A stretch of 15,951 bases of DNA from JAXJQF01 sp036311285 (GTDB lineage: Bacteria; Pseudomonadota; Gammaproteobacteria; Enterobacterales; Succinivibrionaceae), in assembly GCA_036311285.1 (NCBI GenBank), contig JAXJQF010000027.1:1-15951 (forward strand). The letters run 5' to 3'. This document shows, piece after piece, positions 1 to 4,622 of the stretch. The notes beneath the pieces were generated by a model. It saw only the letters and a program-made list of their open reading frames with translations. It was not told the origin of the DNA and ran no database searches. Every line of letters begins with the position of its first letter. The first letter of the stretch is position 1. The translations under genes were made by a program, and so were the position numbers.

Positions 1-117
1 GGTATGAATAATAAAATTAAAGTAGCAAAAAGAATTGCGTACGGTTACAGAGATGAGGACTATTTCTTTAGACTAATTAGATACCAGTCCTCTCTCTCAA
101 TCCAAAAAAATCCGTGA
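1..117 (+). CDS. Transposase C-terminal end (partial, probably ISL3 family)
   Basis: Only the last 38 codons are present; the reading frame enters from the left edge (frame starting at base 1) and stops with TGA at 115-117. The peptide contains NNKIKVAKRIAYGYRDEDYF. Small polar residues followed by NNKIK, a KR pair and a GYR/GFR block near the C-terminus are what I know from ISL3-family (DDE-type) transposases, where this block lies after the last catalytic residue. The final 16 codons overlap the terminal repeat of the element. The catalytic core lies outside the window, so activity cannot be judged. Other DDE families are possible; the assignment rests on the C-terminal motif, the IS end sequence and the apparent 8-bp target site. 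Confidence 0.7.
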   Translation, partial: GMNNKIKVAKRIAYGYRDEDYFFRLIRYQSSLSIQKNP

Positions 118-123
118 AGAGCC
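1..123 (+). mobile_element. Right end of an insertion sequence (ISL3-like) with terminal repeat
   Basis: Read inward from base 123 on the minus strand, the end is GGCTCTTCACGG followed by a T-run and GG (to about base 102). ISL3-family terminal repeats as I recall them often begin GGCTCTT. The element stops exactly where similarity to the intact pilin gene begins: 124-131 is AAAATTTT, which also occurs at the matching place in the intact copy (1131-1138). ISL3 elements usually make 8-bp, AT-rich target duplications, so AAAATTTT is the expected duplication. The left end, which would carry the partner repeat and second AAAATTTT, is outside the window. Confidence 0.68.
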
Positions 124-143
124 AAAATTTTGCGACTATTCAT
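124..143 (-). pseudogene. 5' stub of a second pilin gene, cut by the IS
   Basis: The minus strand from 143 reads ATG AAT AGT CGC AAA ATT TT, identical to the first 20 bases of the intact pilin gene (1131-1150), encoding MNSRKI. It then runs into the IS end. Continuing through the junction gives a 27-codon chimeric ORF that stops at 60-62 and has no class III pilin hydrophobic segment. An AAAAGGAC ribosome-binding site remains upstream at 150-157. I infer that a paralogous pilin gene was interrupted; the rest of it should lie left of the IS, outside the window. Confidence 0.7.
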
Positions 144-246
144 ACGTAAGTCCTTTTATCTAAAGATTAAAAATAATTTTTCTTAGTATTTTCAAATTTT
201 CAGTTTTATCTAATGAGGATTTATATATTTTTAGTTGTTGTTTTGA
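124..246 (-). repeat. Pilin leader repeat, copy 1 (disrupted gene)
   Basis: This is a direct repeat of 1131-1252, including the first codons and 5' leader of the pilin gene. The first 32 bases (124-155) are identical in the two copies. Beyond that there are scattered substitutions and one-base indels up to the shared TTTTTAGTTGTTGTTT segment, after which similarity fades into AT-rich sequence with a common TATATATA stretch. Because the promoter, ribosome-binding site and start codon are all within the repeat, both genes were probably expressed in the same way. Confidence 0.85.
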
Positions 247-470
247 AATTTTTACAAAAAAATTGTGTATATATATAAAAATTATCAATTTATTTTCTTA
301 TTTCAAATTTTTTATAATAAAAATTTGAGTTTGATAAAACTTGTTTTAAAGAATATGCGTGAAAAATAACAATAATTAATTGCTAGTATTAGTAAAATCG
401 TTGTTGTTTTAAATGAAATATGATTCTTTTGATTATATTTTATAAATAGTTGATGATAATAGAGGAATTT
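247..470. other. AT-rich spacer, no supported gene
   Basis: The first 80 bases show faint similarity to 1253-1330 (continuation of the duplicated pilin leader). The rest is A/T-rich without an open frame of useful length, hairpin terminator or clear -35/-10 pair. TATATT (434-439) and GATAAT (455-460) resemble -10 boxes but have no convincing partner. Confidence 0.5.
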
Positions 471-521
471 ATGAAAGAACTAATTACAGTTATTTTGAGA
501 AGAATAAAATTAAAATGGTAA
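471..521 (+). CDS. Possible small ORF, 16 codons (MKELITVILRRIKLKW)
   Basis: An ATG at 471 follows AGAGGA (461-466) at a suitable distance and reads 16 codons to TAA (519-521). The stop lies inside the left arm of the terminator hairpin at 509-544, so the ORF would be the whole content of a very short transcript. The peptide has a hydrophobic middle (LITVIL) and a basic end (RRIKLKW). I recognise no family. It could be a leader peptide or small protein, or chance, since such frames are common in AT-rich DNA. The good ribosome-binding site is the only positive sign. Confidence 0.22.
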   Translation: MKELITVILRRIKLKW

Positions 522-544
522 GAAATAATTCTTACCATTTTAAT
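509..544 (-). terminator. Intrinsic terminator downstream of the pilin gene (probably bidirectional)
   Basis: Perfect inverted repeat: 509-524 pairs with 529-544 around a four-base loop, with core AAAATGGTAAG / CTTACCATTTT. On the minus strand it lies 43 bases past the pilin stop and is followed by a T-rich stretch. On the plus strand it ends in TTTT as well, so it could stop transcription from both sides. Confidence 0.75.
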
Positions 545-586
545 ATATAAAACTATCCTGTTTTTAAAGGTATTAAAATATAACTT

Positions 587-1150
587 TTAACATCCACCAG
601 TTAAGGTTTCAACAACAGCCGTTTGTCCATATAACCATAGATGCACCATGCATGTGTTACTATCACTAGGGAAAGACATTCCTACAAAGCTACAACAGTC
701 ATTTTTTGTTCCAGCTAATGTTATACAAATGTTGCCTGCAGGACCACAACTTTTGTACTCTAATGTAGAGTCTGTTTCTATTATTTTTTTAAGAGAATTA
801 ACTGCTGAATTACTATTTAAAGAACCATGACTAACAAGAATATAATCATTATCAGTAGAGACTGAGTCACCACTTTCGCAAGTCATTGTATCTCCATTTG
901 GGCAATTGTTTCCGATACATAACAAAGCACAGTCATCTTTTTCTTTTCCCTTGACTATTGCTTTTGTTTTTACCAGTTGAAGAGCTGATTTTATACTTGA
1001 TTCAATTCCTTTAAGAGTAGCGATTCTAGCGTCAGTTTGTAAGTCTATAAATTTAGGAGCAGCACTAGCCGCAAGAATGCCTAATATAACGATTACAATA
1101 ACTAATTCTATAAGAGTAAAACCTCTGCTGAAAATTTTGCGACTATTCAT
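587..1150 (-). CDS. Type IV pilin, MshA-like, cysteine-rich
   Basis: Precursor of a type IV pilus subunit, inserted in the inner membrane, processed by prepilin peptidase and polymerised at the cell surface. The 187-residue product has a short basic leader (MNSRKIFSRG), cleavage expected between G10 and F11, then FTLIEL with E15 at mature position 5 and a hydrophobic helix to about residue 30. APKFIDLQTDAR after the helix is the style of MSHA-type pilins. The globular part holds ten cysteines (74, 78, 83, 91, 135, 142, 152, 153, 167, 187), far more than the usual single disulfide pair. An AAGGAC site (1157-1162) precedes ATG by six bases. The gene stands alone, with no pilus assembly genes in view, so assembly must be encoded elsewhere. 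Minor pilin or pseudopilin are alternatives, less likely given the length and strong promoter region. Confidence 0.85.
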   Translation of the reverse strand: MNSRKIFSRGFTLIELVIVIVILGILAASAAPKFIDLQTDARIATLKGIESSIKSALQLVKTKAIVKGKEKDDCALLCIGNNCPNGDTMTCESGDSVSTDNDYILVSHGSLNSNSAVNSLKKIIETDSTLEYKSCGPAGNICITLAGTKNDCCSFVGMSFPSDSNTCMVHLWLYGQTAVVETLTGGC

Positions 1151-1252
1151 ACGTAAGTCCTTATATCTAAAGATTATAAAATAATTTTCATTAGTACTTT
1201 CAATTTTTCAGTTTTATCTTATGAGTAATTTTATGTTTTTAGTTGTTGTTTG
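1131..1252 (-). repeat. Pilin leader repeat, copy 2 (intact gene)
   Basis: Partner of 124-246 in the same orientation, about 1 kb away. It covers the first 20 coding bases, ribosome-binding site and about 100 bases of upstream sequence of the intact pilin gene. Confidence 0.85.
1173..1203 (-). promoter_or_regulatory. Candidate pilin promoter
   Basis: On the minus strand TATAAT lies at 1173-1178, 22 bases before the ATG. The best -35 match is TTGAAA at 1198-1203 with a 19-base spacer, which is long. In the disrupted copy the same place reads TTTAAT, so that promoter may be weaker. No sigma-54 GG-N10-GC element, often used by pilins, is visible. Confidence 0.4.
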
Positions 1253-1549
1253 TTTTTATTCGAAATATGAATATATATATATTAAGAGTTATCATTTTTT
1301 TTTTATTTTTCAATTTTTGTTGTTTATTTTTTGAACTACTTAAAATTGTATTTAGGATAAAAATAAGTTAGATGAACGCTGTAGGTTCATAAATTTTTTT
1401 TAAAATTCTAAAATACATCTAAAAAAAACATTATTTGTGTTAAAAAAAATGTGTTTTTTGTGTACAATCTAGATATAGATTTAATACTAAAAATAATACT
1501 AAAAATTTATAAATATAATTTTGCTACAAGAGAATAGTAACGGAATAAA
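1253..1549. other. AT-rich intergenic region with candidate transporter promoter
   Basis: No gene is seen. A possible forward promoter is TTAAAA (1440-1445), 17 bases, TACAAT (1463-1468). If used, it would give a leader of about 220 bases that includes the hairpin at 1550-1641. The rest is T/A-rich low-complexity sequence between the divergent pilin and transporter genes. Confidence 0.35.
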
Positions 1550-1641
1550 CTTGAGTCGAACTTGCTATATTAGTGGGGCTAGGGGGTTTGTTTCTTCTTA
1601 TGTTTTCTCTTTCCTATAAGTTCTGCAAGTTATCACTCAAG
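1550..1641 (+). promoter_or_regulatory. Structured, G-rich leader upstream of the sugar efflux gene
   Basis: CTTGAGT (1550-1556) pairs with ACTCAAG (1635-1641), and just inside it AACTTGC (1559-1565) pairs with GCAAGTT (1625-1631), giving a closing stem of two 7-bp helices separated by a small internal loop. The enclosed 59 bases contain GGGG (1575-1578) and GGGGG (1582-1586), striking in such AT-rich DNA, and pyrimidine tracts that could pair with them (AGGGGG 1581-1586 with TTTCCT 1610-1615). No U-run follows, so it is not a terminator. It fits no riboswitch class I can name from memory. It ends 36 bases before the AAAAGGA ribosome-binding site of the transporter gene. Confidence 0.5.
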
Positions 1642-1693
1642 AATTATTCTATACAAATTATTATTTATGTTTGTTTAAAAGGACAAAATTTCT

Positions 1694-2959
1694 ATGGTAA
1701 ATAGCGTAGAACCTTCCGAAAATGTAGTAACAGAACTTCCTGTAAGAAAAGAATTAAAGGCTTGTATCTTCTTTTGTTTTTTGTCTTTTATGTCAGGAGC
1801 TGTTGGAGCAATATATATTCCAATTTTAAGTTTGTTCTTGAAGGAACGTCTTGATGCAGATTGGTGGCAAATTGGTTTGTACTATGCTTTAACTGCATTT
1901 ATTGGGTTTACAGTAACTCAATATCTAGCAAAATTATCAGATTATAAATTTTCACGCAGAGCATTAGTTCATTTTTCAATTCTAAGTGGTGCTGTTGGTT
2001 GTTTGTTCTATGCGTATTCATCAAGCTACTGGTTAGTATCTTTGTTGGGTGTTAGTTTGTTTTGTATATCCAGTGTTGCAAATGCACAGATCTTTGCATC
2101 AAGTAAAGAGTATGCGTTAAAGAAACACATTAATTCAGTTGAATTTTCAGCATACATGAGAATATCAATTTCATCTGCGTGGGTCGTTACTCCTCCAATT
2201 GGTTTCTTTATATATACAGCAACAGGTCAATACCAAGAAGTGTTCTTAACAATGCTTGGTTTGTACTTAATTTTTGGTATCTTCTGTTGGAAATGGTTAC
2301 CAAATACTAATGAGGACACCAAAAAACAAAATGAGCATATGGTAAAAAATAAAGTAAGTATGTTTGCTATTTTGAAAGATAGAAGCGTATTTTTATTATT
2401 TGTTGCATGTACTATTCTATGGGGATGTAATAACTTATATGTTATAGGTATGCCTATATATATAGTAAAAGAAGTGTCTAGAGGACAGTTTGATTCATTA
2501 CCAGGTGTTTTGATGTCTATTACTGCTTTTTTAGAAATTCCTGCAATGTTCATAGCAACACGTTTAGCTAGAAAACTTTCAATTAAGACACTTCAACTAT
2601 TATGTGTTGTATTTGGTGTGTTGTTCTATATAGGATTCTTTATCGCGGTTCATGCATACGATGCTAGCGAAATTGCTAACCATACATACCTGTTTAAGAT
2701 TTTCCAAGTATTGAATGCTATCTTTATTGGTATTTTTGGTTGTATTGGTATGGTATATTTTCAGGAATTATCGCCAAAGTATCCAGGGCAGGCTACAACT
2801 TTGTTCTTTAATACAATGAATACAGGTGTGGTTACCGCAGGTGTAATTGCAGCCTTTATTGATAAAGTTTACAACGGGTCTTATGAGTATGTGTTTACAT
2901 ATTGTGGTGCCTTAGCATTGATAGCTTTGATCTTAATATTGTTTGTGAGAAAGGTGTAG
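1694..2959 (+). CDS. setA: Sugar efflux transporter, SetA/SetB family (MFS)
   Basis: Inner-membrane major facilitator of the Set (sugar efflux transporter) family, which exports sugars or glycosides. The 421-residue protein has about twelve hydrophobic segments and a hydrophilic loop around residues 206-220. Blocks match E. coli SetA as I know it: GAVGAIYIPILSLFL near the N-terminus, AKLSDYKFSRR (MFS motif A region), LEIPAM around residue 279, and LNAIFIGIFGCIGMVYFQ plus QATTLFFNTMNTGVV near the C-terminus. The start is the ATG ten bases after AAAAGGA (1677-1683). It is a single-gene unit: a structured leader precedes it and a strong terminator follows. In E. coli setA sits beside the sugar-stress RNA gene sgrS; no SgrS-like sequence with terminator is seen here. 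Assignment to SetA versus SetB is not possible by eye. Confidence 0.88.
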   Translation: MVNSVEPSENVVTELPVRKELKACIFFCFLSFMSGAVGAIYIPILSLFLKERLDADWWQIGLYYALTAFIGFTVTQYLAKLSDYKFSRRALVHFSILSGAVGCLFYAYSSSYWLVSLLGVSLFCISSVANAQIFASSKEYALKKHINSVEFSAYMRISISSAWVVTPPIGFFIYTATGQYQEVFLTMLGLYLIFGIFCWKWLPNTNEDTKKQNEHMVKNKVSMFAILKDRSVFLLFVACTILWGCNNLYVIGMPIYIVKEVSRGQFDSLPGVLMSITAFLEIPAMFIATRLARKLSIKTLQLLCVVFGVLFYIGFFIAVHAYDASEIANHTYLFKIFQVLNAIFIGIFGCIGMVYFQELSPKYPGQATTLFFNTMNTGVVTAGVIAAFIDKVYNGSYEYVFTYCGALALIALILILFVRKV

Positions 2960-3008
2960 TTTTTATTAATAGTTAAGAATCCTAAAGTAAAAAATTTTAA
3001 ATTAAACT

Positions 3009-3045
3009 AAAACTCTTTTTGCTAAAGCAAAAGGAGTTTTGTTTT
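3009..3045 (+). terminator. Intrinsic terminator of the transporter gene
   Basis: A 14-bp stem (3009-3022 with 3027-3040, one G-U pair) closes a TAAA loop and runs into TTTTGTTTT. It lies 50 bases after the stop codon. The symmetrical A-run allows some activity on the other strand. Confidence 0.88.
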
Positions 3046-3063
3046 AAATAATAAATTTTTAAC

Positions 3064-3093
3064 TTGACATATCAAATGTAACATATGTATTTT
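3064..3093 (+). promoter_or_regulatory. Candidate sohB promoter
   Basis: A consensus TTGACA (3064-3069) is followed after 18 bases by TATTTT (3088-3093). Transcription from here would give a leader of roughly 155 bases before sohB, containing the palindromes at 3134-3183. Confidence 0.5.
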
Positions 3094-3109
3094 AAAAAGG
3101 AAAAATTGG

Positions 3110-3208
3110 TAGTGATTTTGAATAGATATTTAATAGTTAACTACACAAGAATACAAATTTTCATAACTATCACTAGTTAACTGAAATTGACGATAATTAA
3201 ATAACTAT
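3110..3208 (+). repeat. Cluster of TAGTTAACTA-type palindromes in the sohB leader
   Basis: TAGTTAACTA (3134-3143) and TAGTTAACTG (3174-3183) stand 40 bases apart. The half-motif TAACTAT recurs at 3164-3170 and 3202-3208, and TAGTGAT (3110-3116) pairs with ATCACTA (3169-3175). The core resembles the symmetrical TrpR operator (ACTAGTTAACTAGT; each site matches 11 of 14 positions by my alignment), but neither has both CTAG half-sites. They may be operators, RNA pairing elements or AT-rich coincidence. Confidence 0.35.
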
Positions 3209-3257
3209 TAAAAACAAACGAAATATCTAAAAATAAAATTTTAAACAAAGGAAAAAA

Positions 3258-4517
3258 ATGTTAGATACTATACTTCAATTTTTGTATGAACTATTTCTAT
3301 TTGCTGGAAAGTTTATTATTGCAGGTTTTGTAATTGTATTTATATTAGCTCTTATTATTAAAAGCTTAAAAGGAGTTAGTTCAGCAGTTGTTGAGATGCA
3401 ATTAGAAAAGGACGGAAAAGCAAATCTTAAAATAACAGACCTTAAGAAGAGTTTAGAGGATGATGTTAATAAGATTTCAGATTCTGTTTTAGAAGATGAA
3501 GAATTAAGAATTATTGCAGCAGTTGAAGAAAAAGTAAGTAAGAAAAAGAAGAAATTAGAAAAACTTAAGTTCAAAAATGACTTAAAGTTAAAAGTTGCTG
3601 AAGCAGAAAAAGAACTTAATGAAAAGATTAAGCATGAAGAGCAACAACAAGCTGAAGCTGTGCAAAATGAAAATGAAGACAATAAAGAACAAACTTTAGA
3701 AAATGTTGAAAATAATAAGTCTTCAACAGAAGAGACAGCTAATGAAGATAAAGCAACTATACAGAAGAAATGTATGTATGTAGTTGACTTCAACGGTTCA
3801 ACAGATGCAAATGAAGTAAAGGATTTAAGAAAAATTGTAACGTTATTAACTAAGGTTGCATCTGAAGGGGATGAGTTATTATTAAGATTAACTTCTCCAG
3901 GCGGTGTGGTTAATGGGTATGGATTAGCTGCTTCTCAATTAGAAAGAGTTAAAGCTCATAAGTTAAAACTTACTATTGCGGTAGATGAGGTTGCTGCAAG
4001 TGGTGGATATATGATGGCTTGTACAGGTGACAAGATTATTGCTGCTCCATTTGCGTATATCGGTTCTATTGGGGTTGTTGCAGAGTTTCCTAATTTTAAC
4101 CGTTTACTTAAGAAGTATGACGTTGACTATGAACAAGTAACAGCTGGTGAGTTTAAGCGTACAATGACTCCATTAGGAGAAAATACACCAGAAGCTCGTG
4201 AGAAGTTTAAGGAAGAGTTAGCTCGTATTCATGATATGTTTAAGAAGCATGTATCAAAGAATCGTCCTAATTTAGATATTGAAAAGGTTGCTAATGGCGA
4301 ACATTGGTTAGCTCAAGAGGCTTTAGAGTTAGGATTGGTTGACGAAATAAAAACATCTGATGAATATATCCTAGAGAATTTTGAAAACTTCGATAAGATT
4401 ATACAAGTAGAATATAAGTTAATAGCAAAGAAGAAATTTTTATCAGATCTTCGAGGATCAATGACAAAATTTGTTATAGAGTTATTATCTAAGCTTGCTA
4501 GGAATAAAGGAATTTAA
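3258..4517 (+). CDS. sohB: SohB membrane protease (peptidase family S49)
   Basis: Inner-membrane serine protease related to signal peptide peptidase SppA, with a Ser-Lys dyad. The 419-residue protein has a hydrophobic N-terminal anchor (about 5-36), a charged, coiled-coil-prone region (about 60-170, rich in Lys, Glu, Gln and Asn), and the S49 protease domain (about 171-370). The nucleophile is S248 in AASGGYMMA and the base K300 in AGEFKRT. Their 52-residue spacing equals that of the short SppA type (S147/K199 in Bacillus subtilis). LDIEKVANGEHW and GLVDEI are typical SohB blocks. E. coli SohB is about 349 residues, so the extra length sits in the linker. AAAGGA lies five bases before ATG. 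topA follows after a terminator, the sohB-topA proximity known from enterics. Confidence 0.92.
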   Translation: MLDTILQFLYELFLFAGKFIIAGFVIVFILALIIKSLKGVSSAVVEMQLEKDGKANLKITDLKKSLEDDVNKISDSVLEDEELRIIAAVEEKVSKKKKKLEKLKFKNDLKLKVAEAEKELNEKIKHEEQQQAEAVQNENEDNKEQTLENVENNKSSTEETANEDKATIQKKCMYVVDFNGSTDANEVKDLRKIVTLLTKVASEGDELLLRLTSPGGVVNGYGLAASQLERVKAHKLKLTIAVDEVAASGGYMMACTGDKIIAAPFAYIGSIGVVAEFPNFNRLLKKYDVDYEQVTAGEFKRTMTPLGENTPEAREKFKEELARIHDMFKKHVSKNRPNLDIEKVANGEHWLAQEALELGLVDEIKTSDEYILENFENFDKIIQVEYKLIAKKKFLSDLRGSMTKFVIELLSKLARNKGI

Positions 4518-4533
4518 AAAAAATTATATGTAG

Positions 4534-4575
4534 AACAAAGTTTATAAAATAATTTTTGTAAACTTTGTTTTATTT
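4534..4575 (+). terminator. Terminator between sohB and topA
   Basis: AACAAAGTTTA (4534-4544) pairs with TAAACTTTGTT (4559-4569); part of the 14-base interior (AAAA with TTTT) can extend the stem. TTATTTT follows. Located 17 bases past the sohB stop, it suggests topA has its own promoter in the short remaining gap, where I see no clear one. Confidence 0.7.
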
Positions 4576-4622
4576 TAGATATATTAAAATAAAAAAGACA
4601 GTAGAATAATTTAGGTAAAAAA

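Noticed and set aside
60..143. A 27-codon minus-strand frame across the IS/pilin junction with GFFWIE resembling pilin GFTLIE.
   Set aside because: The GFFWIE part comes from the IS terminal repeat and the agreement with GFTLIE is chance; no hydrophobic pilin helix follows.
648..830. 60-codon plus-strand frame inside the pilin gene.
   Set aside because: Antisense to a well-supported pilin gene, with no ribosome-binding site or recognisable domain.
1550..1641. SgrS-like small RNA next to the setA-type gene, as in E. coli.
   Set aside because: No intrinsic terminator or recognisable SgrS pairing segment; the structure looks like a leader rather than a separate RNA.
3112..3180. 22-codon GTG frame in the sohB leader as a possible leader peptide.
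   Set aside because: Poor start context, no run of regulatory codons and no downstream attenuator hairpin with U-run.
3275..3793. Long minus-strand frame opposite sohB, and similar frames opposite tolA.
   Set aside because: Serine/phenylalanine-rich shadows of lysine/glutamate-rich coding sequence; no start signals.
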